Source: an uncultured Collinsella sp.
Lineage (GTDB): Bacteria; Actinomycetota; Coriobacteriia; Coriobacteriales; Coriobacteriaceae
Reading direction: 5' to 3'
DNA: 10,527 bases
Assembly (NCBI GenBank): GCA_937981515.1
Contig: CALJNY010000325.1
Location: 1-10,527, forward strand
Part shown: positions 1 through 6,804 of the stretch, in pieces
Layout of the letters: each line of letters opens with the position of its first letter
Numbering within the stretch: position 1 is the stretch's first letter
The notes under the pieces: generated by a model
What the model saw: the letters and a program-made list of their open reading frames with translations, nothing else
Database searches by the model: none
Told to the model about the DNA's origin: nothing
Made by a program: the position numbers and the translations under genes

Positions 1-86
1 CTCGCGACAAACTTAATATATTTCGCCGCCCCTCTGCCAAGCTCGGGAGACGACACGTTGATGTCTGCTTAACTCTGCTCGCTCAG
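1..86. other. Non-coding tail downstream of the histidine phosphatase gene
   Basis: These 86 bases follow the stop codon of the last minus-strand gene. I see no open frame with recognisable protein content and no stable hairpin followed by a T-run, so no terminator can be placed here. A short AT-rich stretch (positions 12-23) stands out against the GC-rich surroundings and could belong to a regulatory region continuing outside the window. Confidence 0.4.
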
Positions 87-707
87 CTAATTACTTTGTT
101 GGGGATCCACAATTTGTTGCAAGGTGAACTTGCATTGGGGCGTTTCGTCCTCTTCTCGCGTATCGTCAAAATCGAAGATCATGATGGCACAGTTGGGGAG
201 TTTTGTTGGGAGCTTGAAGCCCTCTGGGGCTGCAGCCTTGATGAATTGGCGGCTGGCGCTGCCGTGGCTTACTGCTAGAAGGGTTTCGATATCCTCGGCG
301 CTTATAAGATTGGTGAGGGTGGCTGCCATGCGTTCTTGTAACGCTTTGCTTCCCTCTCCTCCGTAAGGGACCAAGTCCTCGCCGGGTTCCCAGACGTCGG
401 TGGGCAGAGCGTCGTGGGGGCCTTCTTCGAAGGTGCCGTAGCAGCGCTCGATGATGCCTTCGCAGGACTCGACTGCTGCGTCCGGGCCGAGGAGCTCGCA
501 TGCGACGAGCTGAGCTGTATCCATGGCTCGACCCAAAGGCGACGAGACTACTTTGTCGGGGACAACGTCGTGGGCCTTGAGCCATGCGGCTGCCATTCCC
601 GCTTGTTTGCGGCCAAGGTCGGTCAGCGGCGAATCGCAGCGGCCCTGGACCAGCTTTTTGACGTTGAACTCCGTCTGACCGTGGCGGAGTAGATACAGTT
701 TCTTCAT
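87..707 (-). CDS. Histidine phosphatase / phosphoglycerate mutase family protein
   Basis: This 206-residue cytosolic protein belongs to the histidine phosphatase (phosphoglycerate-mutase-like) superfamily, which moves or removes phosphate through a phospho-histidine. The signature LRHGQTEFN is at residues 7-15, with Arg8 and the nucleophile His9. QGRCDSPLTDLG follows at 21-32, the second phosphate-binding Arg is in SSPLGR (Arg60), the acid/base Glu is in the ERCYG segment (about Glu87), and the second His is in SHGS (His148). All expected catalytic positions are therefore present. The length fits the small cofactor-dependent-mutase or CobC-like branch, but substrate cannot be read from sequence; a broad-specificity phosphatase is as likely as a glycolytic mutase. 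The ATG at 707 has a good Shine-Dalgarno (AAGGGGAG, 711-718). It starts 39 nt after the CDF transporter gene and is probably co-transcribed with it. Confidence 0.88.
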   Translation of the reverse strand: MKKLYLLRHGQTEFNVKKLVQGRCDSPLTDLGRKQAGMAAAWLKAHDVVPDKVVSSPLGRAMDTAQLVACELLGPDAAVESCEGIIERCYGTFEEGPHDALPTDVWEPGEDLVPYGGEGSKALQERMAATLTNLISAEDIETLLAVSHGSASRQFIKAAAPEGFKLPTKLPNCAIMIFDFDDTREEDETPQCKFTLQQIVDPQQSN

Positions 708-746
708 GCTCTCCCCTTCTGCATAACCTGCTTTGCCGGCACAGCC

Positions 747-1901
747 TTACTCGTGGGTATGTCCTACGTAGTCTTCGTCGATCGTAATCTTGGCAATCGA
801 CTTTGGATATTCCAATTCGACCCGTTGTGCCAGCTCGTGCTTTACGTCTTCGGCACTCATCTGCAGATCTGAGGGACGCACGCAGTCAAAGATCACGTTG
901 GTGTGCGTGGGACCCGGCACACAGCGCAGATCGTGAATCGAAAGGCGGCTATCGATCTGTTGGGCCATGGCGTTAATGCGTAAACGCATGCTCGCCACCT
1001 TGGGATCGTCGGTCACGATGGGGTCGTAATGGAGCGTGACAATCATGCCGTCTTCGTTCCTAAACGACTGCTCGATGTTATCGAGCGTGTCGTGACTTTC
1101 CAGCGGGCTGGCCTCGGCTGCCATCTCGGCGTGAGCGCTTGCGAACTTCCTGCCCGGGCCGTAGTCGTGAACCATCAGATCGTGAACGCCCAAAACGCCG
1201 GGGTAGCTCATGATCTTGCTGCGGATATGCTCGACGAGCTTAGGATCGGGCGTCTGGCCCAAAAGCGGGCTCACCGTATCTTGGATAAGCTCAAAGCCGC
1301 TCCAGCCAATATAGGCGCCAACGGCAAGGCCGACCCACGCGTCAAGATTGATGTGCGTCACCTGCGAAACAATTGCGCACGCCAGCACGGCGCCCGTGGC
1401 AAGGACATCGTTCTTGGAATCTTGCGCGGTCGCATGCAGCGTCTCGGACTCAATGCGATCGCCGAGCTTTTGGTTGAGGGCCGCCATCCAGAGCTTTACG
1501 ACCATCGAAAGCACTAGAACTGCCACCAGGGCAAGCGAGAACTCGACAGGTTCGGGGTGGATGACGCGCTCAACCGAGGACTTCACCAGCTCAACGCCAA
1601 TCAGCAGCACGAGTGCCGCCACGACCAGACCCGAGAGATACTCGTAGCGACCGTGGCCGTAAGGATGCTCGGGGTCGGCCGGCTTGCTCGCCAGCTTAAA
1701 GCCCAGCACGCTCACGATATTCGAGCTGGCATCGGACAGGTTGTTCATGGCATCCGCCACAATCGAAACCGATCCCGAAACCACACCAATTGCACCCTTC
1801 GCAGCACAAAGCGCAACATTGGCGACAATACACACCATGCCAGCTAACGTGCCCACACGCGCACGATCGCCCTGTGCGCGCCTAACAATCCACTCGACCA
1901 T
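747..1901 (-). CDS. Cation diffusion facilitator transporter, probably a manganese exporter
   Basis: This 384-residue protein is a CDF-family proton-coupled divalent metal exporter of the cytoplasmic membrane. About six membrane helices occupy residues 17-206, followed by a cytosolic domain of about 175 residues. TM2 carries NNLSD (Asn53 and Asp57) and TM5 carries DSKND (Asp161 and Asp165), giving an N-D/D-D transport site. Zinc/iron CDFs such as YiiP have D-D/H-D; the Asn/Asp form without His is typical of Mn exporters such as streptococcal MntE. The family motif HPYGHGRYEYL is at 79-89. The C-terminal part has the GVHDLMVHDYGPG segment (238-250) and a further VPGPTHTNVIFD block (328-339), so it is longer than YiiP, as usual for this subgroup. 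The ATG at 1901 has only a weak G-rich Shine-Dalgarno (1908-1915). It leads a two-gene unit with the histidine phosphatase. Family assignment is sure; Mn specificity is inferred. Confidence 0.9.
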   Translation of the reverse strand: MVEWIVRRAQGDRARVGTLAGMVCIVANVALCAAKGAIGVVSGSVSIVADAMNNLSDASSNIVSVLGFKLASKPADPEHPYGHGRYEYLSGLVVAALVLLIGVELVKSSVERVIHPEPVEFSLALVAVLVLSMVVKLWMAALNQKLGDRIESETLHATAQDSKNDVLATGAVLACAIVSQVTHINLDAWVGLAVGAYIGWSGFELIQDTVSPLLGQTPDPKLVEHIRSKIMSYPGVLGVHDLMVHDYGPGRKFASAHAEMAAEASPLESHDTLDNIEQSFRNEDGMIVTLHYDPIVTDDPKVASMRLRINAMAQQIDSRLSIHDLRCVPGPTHTNVIFDCVRPSDLQMSAEDVKHELAQRVELEYPKSIAKITIDEDYVGHTHE

Positions 1902-1953
1902 CTACATCCGCCCCCACGGTACTACTTATATATCTATTGCTCAAACGGATTGT

Positions 1954-1982
1954 AGTGTAGCCACTTTGTCCCCCAGATACAA
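1954..1982 (-). promoter_or_regulatory. Candidate promoter for the CDF/phosphatase unit
   Basis: The gap between the EIIC terminator and the CDF start must hold the promoter if the two units are separate. The best sigma-70-like pair I can see on the minus strand is TTGTAT (1982-1977) and TACACT (1959-1954) with a 17-nt spacer. A second -10-like hexamer, TACAAT, abuts it (1954-1949). The -35 element matches consensus poorly and overlaps the terminator T-run. An AT-rich stretch nearer the gene (1924-1940) is an alternative -10 region. Confidence 0.25.
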
Positions 1983-2012
1983 AAAGGCCGCGCCCACACA
2001 GGTCACGGCCTT
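1981..2012 (-). terminator. Rho-independent terminator after the PTS EIIC gene
   Basis: On the minus strand AAGGCCG (2012-2006) pairs with CGGCCTT (1990-1984). One G-U and one G-C pair extend the stem to 9 bp around an 11-nt loop, and the descending arm runs into TTTTT (1985-1981). It begins 38 nt after the EIIC stop codon. The other strand has no T-run after the stem, so it acts only on minus-strand transcripts. It probably ends the fatty-acid/EIIC transcription unit and separates it from the CDF gene. Confidence 0.8.
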
Positions 2013-2050
2013 GGAATGTGGCAAAGGAATCGTCCTTGTGTCGCACAGGT

Positions 2051-3265
2051 TTACGCGCTTACTTCGGCCACGCTCTTCGAGGTTTTGGGCGAATCGGCTC
2101 CGTCCCCCGTCGCCTGCCCCTTCGCCGGCACCACGCCAAAGCAGTAGCTCAGCGCCGCAGACACCGCAAATGCCACACCGCCGGCAAAGCAGCACCACAG
2201 CAGGTTCGAAAAACCACCTGTGGCAAAGCCAATGACCATGAGGACATTCGTCATGCCGATGGTATAGGCCGTAACGTGGCTCACGGCAGCAACAAGGCCT
2301 CCGACGGCGCCGCCAATGGCCATGCACGTCAGGCACCTGCCATATTTAAAGCCGCAACCGTACAGCGCCGGCTCGCTTACGCCGCCAAGAACACCCGAGA
2401 TTGAATAGCCCAGCATGAGCGTCTTCTCGTCCTTATCCGCAACGCGGAGCGACGCGCCAAAGGGCATGCCCCAAACGGCAAACGTTGCCATCGTCGCGGC
2501 GATCAGGATGCACGAATCCGTTCCCACACTCATAAACTGCGCATAGGCAAGCGATAGGACAACGTTGCTGACACCCGCGATCTTAAGGAACTCCCAACCC
2601 GCGGCAAGCCCCATGAGCGTGAGCAGCGACACGATGCCACCGGAATTGCCAAGCATAAACATAAGCTGGCCCAACAGCATGCCCAAATAGCTGCCCGCCG
2701 GCGCCGTAATACACAGCGAAACCGGAACCATAACAAGCATGGTCGCAAACGGAACAAACGAAAACGCCACGGCCTTAGGGATAACGCGCTGAAAGAAACA
2801 CTCCACTTGCCAAAGCACGGGTACCGAGATGAGAATCGGAATAACAGTCGTCGTGTAATCGTTGACCGGCGCGGGAAGCAGGCCATACACGGAAGTCATC
2901 GATGCCCCCGTCGTCGATGCGGCATCGACGAGCTTAAGCAGATCGGGCGCAATCAATACGCCGCCCAGCATCATGCCCAGCTGCTCCGAGCAACCGAGCT
3001 GGCGGGCGGCCGCCCAACCAAGATAAATGGGCAAAAAGTAGTAACCGGCGTTATAGAGCCAACTGTAGAACAGGCGATAGATTTCGGAATCGGCAGACCA
3101 CAGGCCCAGCATGCCTTCGCCCATAATGACGGCGACGGTGCGGAACAACGCCGCGCAGACAATAAACGGCAGCGCCGACATCATGCTTTTGGACAGATAG
3201 TCCACCACGGCCATGGCGTTTGATGAGACCGTCGTTGTAAACGAGGTGTTAGAAACTTGTGACAT
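2051..3265 (-). CDS. Orphan PTS transporter EIIC domain (glucose/beta-glucoside superfamily)
   Basis: This 404-residue polytopic membrane protein matches the EIIC sugar-translocating domain of the Glc superfamily (bgl/scr-like PTS permeases). Recognisable blocks are LPFIVCAALFRTVAVIMG (32-49), YYFLPIYLGWAAARQLG (75-91), the NDYTTTVIPILISV segment (135-148) and GVSEPALYG (295-303), the counterpart of the conserved GITEP loop. About ten hydrophobic segments fill residues 18-376. Related permeases usually carry fused EIIB (Cys-containing, CxTRLR) and often EIIA; neither is present, nor is either encoded next to it. The protein ends in a Ser/Ala/Gly-rich polar tail (about 381-404), so EIIA and EIIB would have to act in trans. 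The ATG at 3265 has Shine-Dalgarno GAAAGG (3272-3277, spacing 6). It lies 40 nt after accDA with no terminator between, and a strong terminator follows it. Substrate is unknown; a sensory or non-PTS role cannot be excluded. Confidence 0.87.
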   Translation of the reverse strand: MSQVSNTSFTTTVSSNAMAVVDYLSKSMMSALPFIVCAALFRTVAVIMGEGMLGLWSADSEIYRLFYSWLYNAGYYFLPIYLGWAAARQLGCSEQLGMMLGGVLIAPDLLKLVDAASTTGASMTSVYGLLPAPVNDYTTTVIPILISVPVLWQVECFFQRVIPKAVAFSFVPFATMLVMVPVSLCITAPAGSYLGMLLGQLMFMLGNSGGIVSLLTLMGLAAGWEFLKIAGVSNVVLSLAYAQFMSVGTDSCILIAATMATFAVWGMPFGASLRVADKDEKTLMLGYSISGVLGGVSEPALYGCGFKYGRCLTCMAIGGAVGGLVAAVSHVTAYTIGMTNVLMVIGFATGGFSNLLWCCFAGGVAFAVSAALSYCFGVVPAKGQATGDGADSPKTSKSVAEVSA

Positions 3266-3311
3266 GGAACGCCTTTCTCAATGTGACATGCGGGAAGTCC
3301 CTTTGTCACAT
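3258..3311 (-). repeat. Inverted and direct repeats at the accDA/EIIC junction
   Basis: On the minus strand ATGTGACA (3311-3304) is followed 15 nt later by its exact complement TGTCACAT (3288-3281). A possible inner GGG/CCC stem (ACTT loop) lies between them. The first arm contains the last accDA codon and its stop. The nine-base sequence CATGTCACA occurs twice in direct orientation (3290-3282 and 3266-3258), and the second copy overlaps the EIIC start codon. No T-run follows the hairpin, so it is not an intrinsic terminator. It could be an RNA element affecting EIIC translation or a dyad operator; neither can be decided from sequence. Confidence 0.5.
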
Positions 3312-5030
3312 CGTGCGATACTGACCGATTGCGCGGTACTTTTCGTAGCGGAGGTTTGTGAGGGTCGCGTCGTCGAGCCGCCCAAGCGTATCGAAGGCAT
3401 CAAATGCCGAGGACATGACGGCACCGGCAATCTCCTCATGCGACAGGCCCCTATCATCAACAATGCCGTCGATGATGCCGAGCGCCAACAGATCGGGGGC
3501 CGTGAGCTTAAGCGCCTCGGCGGCCTCATTCGCGCGCTCGGTATCCTTCCATAGAATCGACGCACAGGCCTCGGGGCTCACGACCGAATAGGCCGAGCTC
3601 GAGAGCATCAGGATGCGGTCGGCCACGGACAGCGCCAGCGCGCCACCAGAGCCGCCCTCGCCTGTCACCACCGAGACAATCGGCGTCTTAAGGCCGCTCA
3701 TCTCCATGAGATTCTGGGCGATGGCCTCGCCCTGACCGCGTTCCTCGGCACCGATGCCGCAAAACGCGCCCGAAGTATCGACCAGGCACAGAACCGGCCG
3801 ACCAAACTTTTCGGCTTGGCGCATAAGGCGACGCGCTTTACGGTAGCCCTCGGGATGTGCCATGCCAAAGTTGCGGCGCATACGCTCTTTGGTCGTGGTG
3901 CCGCGCTCGATGGCGATGACCGTTACGGGGCGTCCGTCTTTCCAGCCAATGCCAGCCACCACAGCGGCGTCGTCGCCAAAGTAACGGTCGCCGTGCAGCT
4001 CCACAAATCCATCCAGGCCCAGCGAGATCATCTCACCCGCCGTGGCGCGATCTGCCGAGCGGGTCTGCTTGACAATCTCGAGCGCGGTTTTTGGTGCCGG
4101 CGAGCGCTTAAACAAGTGTCCCAGCTTTTTGCCGCGGCGACCCGCATGCACAATCTCATGCGGTGCCCCCAGGCCGGGCGCATGCCCTTCGTGCAGCGCC
4201 AACAGCTCGCCTACCGTGAGCGCAATCTCGCCACGCGGAACAACGGCATCGCAAAAGCCGTGCTCCAGCAAAAACTCGGAGCGCTGGAATCCCTTGGGCA
4301 GACGCTTGTGCATGTTCTGCTCGATCACGCGCGGGCCGGCAAATGCCGTCAGGGCATCGGGCTCGGCCAGGATAATGTCACCCTCCATGGCAAAGCTCGC
4401 GGTTACACCTCCGGTCGTGGGGTCGGTGAGCACCGTGATATACAGGCCGCCCGCCTCGCTGTGGCACCTAACCGCCGCAGAAATCTTGGCCATCTGCATA
4501 AGCGAGGTCACGCCCTCTTGCATGCGCGCACCGCCCGAAACGGTAAAGCCGACAACTGGCAATCCCAGCTCGGTCGCACGCTCAAACGCGCGACAGATCT
4601 TCTCGCCCACCACGGAGCCCATCGAGCCCATCATAAAGTTAGCGTCCATAAAGAAGAGCGCGGTATCGCAACCGCAGATTTTGCCCCTGCCGCACACAAC
4701 GGCATCGCGCTCGCCCGAACGCTCGCTCACGCTCTTGAGCTTATCGGCATAGCCGGGAAACGAGAGGAAGTCCTCCGACGCCAGATTGGCATCCCATTCC
4801 TCAAACGTGCCCTCGTCGACCGTCATGCGCATGCGCGTGCGACCGCTCACGCGAAAGTGTTTGCCGCAACGAGGGCAGACCTCGAGGTTGTCGTGCAGGC
4901 GTGCCTCATCGATCACGCGGCGGCACTCCGGGCACTTGATAAACACGTGGCGCGCGGGAAACTCGGCGCACGACTCGGTCATCGGCCCCTCGAGGACGTT
5001 GACCGTCTTCGCTTTTCTATTCATCAGCAT
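3306..5030 (-). CDS. accDA: Acetyl-CoA carboxylase carboxyltransferase, fused beta-alpha subunits
   Basis: One uninterrupted 574-residue frame contains both halves of the carboxyltransferase that moves the carboxyl group from carboxybiotin-AccB to acetyl-CoA, making malonyl-CoA. The N-terminal AccD half has the Cys4 zinc ribbon (Cys33, Cys36, Cys52, Cys55) and the SGGARMQEG crotonase-fold segment (165-173). The AccA half, from about residue 312, has FGDD (351-354), RRNFGMAHPEGYRKAR (385-400), GAEERGQGEAIAQN (427-440) and GEGGSGGALA (457-466). In E. coli these are two proteins of roughly 300 and 320 residues; the alpha half here lacks most of the N-terminal helical region of E. coli AccA. The ATG at 5030 overlaps accC by 14 nt and has GGGG (5038-5041) seven bases upstream; an ATG at 5024 is an alternative. 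The gene closes the fatty-acid gene run; EIIC follows 40 nt later. Confidence 0.95.
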   Translation of the reverse strand: MLMNRKAKTVNVLEGPMTESCAEFPARHVFIKCPECRRVIDEARLHDNLEVCPRCGKHFRVSGRTRMRMTVDEGTFEEWDANLASEDFLSFPGYADKLKSVSERSGERDAVVCGRGKICGCDTALFFMDANFMMGSMGSVVGEKICRAFERATELGLPVVGFTVSGGARMQEGVTSLMQMAKISAAVRCHSEAGGLYITVLTDPTTGGVTASFAMEGDIILAEPDALTAFAGPRVIEQNMHKRLPKGFQRSEFLLEHGFCDAVVPRGEIALTVGELLALHEGHAPGLGAPHEIVHAGRRGKKLGHLFKRSPAPKTALEIVKQTRSADRATAGEMISLGLDGFVELHGDRYFGDDAAVVAGIGWKDGRPVTVIAIERGTTTKERMRRNFGMAHPEGYRKARRLMRQAEKFGRPVLCLVDTSGAFCGIGAEERGQGEAIAQNLMEMSGLKTPIVSVVTGEGGSGGALALSVADRILMLSSSAYSVVSPEACASILWKDTERANEAAEALKLTAPDLLALGIIDGIVDDRGLSHEEIAGAVMSSAFDAFDTLGRLDDATLTNLRYEKYRAIGQYRTM

Positions 5031-6360
5031 AGAGATGCCCCATCAGATCGGTGTGATACATGCCCGACAAGAACTCGTCGTTTGCCAGCACGTCGAGCTG
5101 AAGCTCGCTGTTTTCGCTCACGCCCTCAATCACGAGCTCGCCCAAGGCCGAGCGCATCTTGCGAATGGCACCGTCACGCGTGGGCGCACACACGATGAGC
5201 TTGCCGAGCATGGAGTCGTAGTACGGCGGAACGGCGGCCCCGGTAAACATGGCGGAATCCCAGCGCACGCGCGGACCACCCGGCACACGCAACGCAGTGA
5301 CCGTTCCGCATGACGGCAGAAAGTCCGGCGTTTCGGCATTGATGCGGCACTCCATGGCGTGGTTGCGAACCGGCATGTCCTCCTGCTCAAAGGGCAAAGG
5401 CTGGCCGGCTGCCACGCGCAACTGCCACTTGACCAGGTCGGTATCGGTCACAAACTCCGTAACCGGATGCTCCACCTGCAAGCGCGTGTTCATTTCCATA
5501 AAGTAGAAATTGCCATCGTCCGAATACAGGAACTCGATGGTACCGGCTCCTTCGTAGCCAACGGCACGAGCCAGGTCACGCGCCGCCTTGTGCATACGGG
5601 CACGAATATCGTCGTGTCCGTCGAGGCACGGCGCGGGGCTCTCCTCGATCAGCTTTTGGTTGCGACGTTGCACCGAGCACTCGCGCTCGCCGAGCGAAAA
5701 CACATGGCCCTGCTTATCGGCCATAATCTGCACCTCAACGTGGTGCGCCGGCGCGACAAACTTCTCCATGTAGCACTCGCCGTCGCCAAAAACGGCCTCG
5801 CCCTCGGCACGCGCCTCGATGAACGCCTTTGCCGCATCTTCCACGCGCTCGACCTTGCGAATGCCGCGACCGCCGCCACCTGCACGCGCCTTGATGAGCA
5901 CGGGACAGCCAATGCGCTCGGCCTCGACCGTTGCCTCCTCGGGACTTTTGAGCAAATCGCAACCCGGCACGATGGGCACGCCCGCCGCGGCAGCCGTTCG
6001 ACGTGCGGCGTCCTTGTCGCCCATGCTGTCGATCACCTCGGCCGAAGGACCGACGAACGCCAGGCCATACTTGTCGCAGTCGCGCACGAAGCTCGCCTTC
6101 TCGGAGAAAAAGCCATAGCCGGGATGAATTGCCTTAGCTCCCGACTTTACGGCACAGGTGAGCACAGCATCGTCGTTGAGGTAGCTCTCGGCAAGACGCG
6201 GACCGCCGATGCAATACGCCTCGTCGGCAAGCTGCACGTGCAGCGCGTCCGCATCGGCCGTGGAATAAACGGCGACGGTCTTGATGCCCATATCGCGGCA
6301 CGCGCGGATAACACGGACCGCGACTTCGCCGCGGTTGGCGATGAGCACTTTGTCGAACAT
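5017..6360 (-). CDS. accC: Biotin carboxylase subunit of acetyl-CoA carboxylase
   Basis: This 447-residue cytosolic ATP-grasp enzyme carboxylates the biotin on AccB using ATP and bicarbonate, the first half-reaction of acetyl-CoA carboxylase. The N-terminal domain opens with FDKVLIANRGEVAVRVIRA (2-20). The ATP-binding glycine loop KARAGGGGRGIRKV is at 157-170, HHVEVQI at 206-212 and ECSVQRRNQKLIEE at 227-240. The catalytic block EMNTRLQVEHPVTE at 289-302 holds the expected Glu, Asn, Arg and Glu one residue offset from E. coli. Length equals the usual 445-450. The frame stays open for 73 codons further upstream, but that stretch lies antiparallel-free within fabZ in another frame and is unrelated to AccC. 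The ATG at 6360 follows a strong Shine-Dalgarno (AAGGAAGG, 6365-6372) and gives the canonical N-terminus. It begins 10 nt after fabZ and overlaps accDA. Confidence 0.97.
   Translation of the reverse strand: MFDKVLIANRGEVAVRVIRACRDMGIKTVAVYSTADADALHVQLADEAYCIGGPRLAESYLNDDAVLTCAVKSGAKAIHPGYGFFSEKASFVRDCDKYGLAFVGPSAEVIDSMGDKDAARRTAAAAGVPIVPGCDLLKSPEEATVEAERIGCPVLIKARAGGGGRGIRKVERVEDAAKAFIEARAEGEAVFGDGECYMEKFVAPAHHVEVQIMADKQGHVFSLGERECSVQRRNQKLIEESPAPCLDGHDDIRARMHKAARDLARAVGYEGAGTIEFLYSDDGNFYFMEMNTRLQVEHPVTEFVTDTDLVKWQLRVAAGQPLPFEQEDMPVRNHAMECRINAETPDFLPSCGTVTALRVPGGPRVRWDSAMFTGAAVPPYYDSMLGKLIVCAPTRDGAIRKMRSALGELVIEGVSENSELQLDVLANDEFLSGMYHTDLMGHLYADE
5038..5041 (-). promoter_or_regulatory. Ribosome binding site supporting the upstream accDA start
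   Basis: GGGG on the minus strand sits inside the accC coding end, 7 nt before the ATG at 5030 and 13 nt before the ATG at 5024. The spacing favours the first ATG, and hence a 14-nt overlap with accC that suggests translational coupling. Confidence 0.45.
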
Positions 6361-6364
6361 GAAG

Positions 6365-6372
6365 CCTTCCTT
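6365..6372 (-). promoter_or_regulatory. Ribosome binding site of accC
   Basis: AAGGAAGG on the minus strand lies in the 10-nt gap between fabZ and accC and overlaps the fabZ stop codon. It is placed correctly for the ATG at 6360 and is the reason to reject the longer open frame that runs up to 6579. Confidence 0.75.
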
Positions 6373-6793
6373 AACTTTCGTGCATGAGTGCAAAAGACAT
6401 ATCGGCGCGGCAGCAAACCTCACCGTTGACGCTCGCAGTACCCGTCGCAAAGCGGAACGGCCCGCGCGCACGCGTGATGGTGCACACCAGATCAACCGTG
6501 TCGCCCGGGCGCACCGGACGCTTAAAGCGCACCTTGTCCAGACTCGTGTAGAACGGCGTCGCGCCGCGCGCTTCCTCATCGCCCATCAGCAGCACGCAAC
6601 AGTTTTGGGCGAGCATCTCGCACTGAATCACGCCGGGGACCACCGGGTTTCCCGGAAAATGCCCCTGCAAAAAGTACTCGTCGCCCGTGATCGTGATCTT
6701 GCCGTGGGCCTCGTCGCCCACCAGCTCGGCTTCGTCGAGCAAAAGCATCGGCTCGCGATGCGGTAACAGCTTCTTGAGCTCTTCTTTGTTCAT
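6371..6793 (-). CDS. fabZ: (3R)-hydroxyacyl-ACP dehydratase
   Basis: This 140-residue cytosolic hotdog-fold enzyme dehydrates 3-hydroxyacyl-ACP to trans-2-enoyl-ACP in fatty-acid elongation. The active-site helix HFPGNPVVPGVIQCEMLAQ covers residues 45-63 and carries the catalytic His45 and Glu59, with the 14-residue spacing of FabZ; FabA enzymes have Asp at the second position. It starts with the typical KKLLPHREPMLLLD (7-20). I prefer the ATG at 6793 because AGGTGA lies five bases upstream. A GTG at 6802, directly after the accB stop, would add three residues and is possible. It sits between accB and accC, the order found in streptococcal and clostridial fab clusters. No FabA is in the window, so a FabN-like bifunctional isomerase role cannot be excluded from sequence alone. 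Confidence 0.95.
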   Translation of the reverse strand: MNKEELKKLLPHREPMLLLDEAELVGDEAHGKITITGDEYFLQGHFPGNPVVPGVIQCEMLAQNCCVLLMGDEEARGATPFYTSLDKVRFKRPVRPGDTVDLVCTITRARGPFRFATGTASVNGEVCCRADMSFALMHES

Positions 6794-6798
6794 GGATA

Positions 6799-6804
6799 TC
6801 ACCT
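6799..6804 (-). promoter_or_regulatory. Ribosome binding site deciding the fabZ start
   Basis: AGGTGA on the minus strand matches the anti-Shine-Dalgarno region and lies 5 nt before the ATG at 6793. It spans the accB stop codon (6803-6805) and the alternative GTG start (6800-6802), so termination of accB and initiation of fabZ are physically coupled. Confidence 0.6.

Noticed and set aside
3282..3310. TGTGA/TCACA arms as a CRP-type site for the PTS gene
   Set aside because: CRP sites have a 6-nt spacer between TGTGA and TCACA. Here the arms are about 19-20 nt apart, and the dyad lies over a stop codon and ribosome binding region rather than a promoter.
3281..3311. Junction hairpin as an intrinsic terminator for accDA
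   Set aside because: The stem is good but is followed by TGAGAAAGG on the minus strand, with no T-run, so it does not fit a Rho-independent terminator.
3816..5198. Long plus-strand open frame (460 codons) opposite accDA
   Set aside because: Same explanation: an antisense shadow of a GC-rich gene, with basic low-complexity composition and no supporting motifs. Other long plus-strand frames at 5359-6387 and 9128-10222 were rejected for the same reason.
6361..6579. 73-codon upstream extension of accC
   Set aside because: It lies within fabZ in another frame and is Arg/Ala-rich without resemblance to biotin carboxylase. The ATG at 6360 has a strong ribosome binding site and gives the canonical N-terminus.
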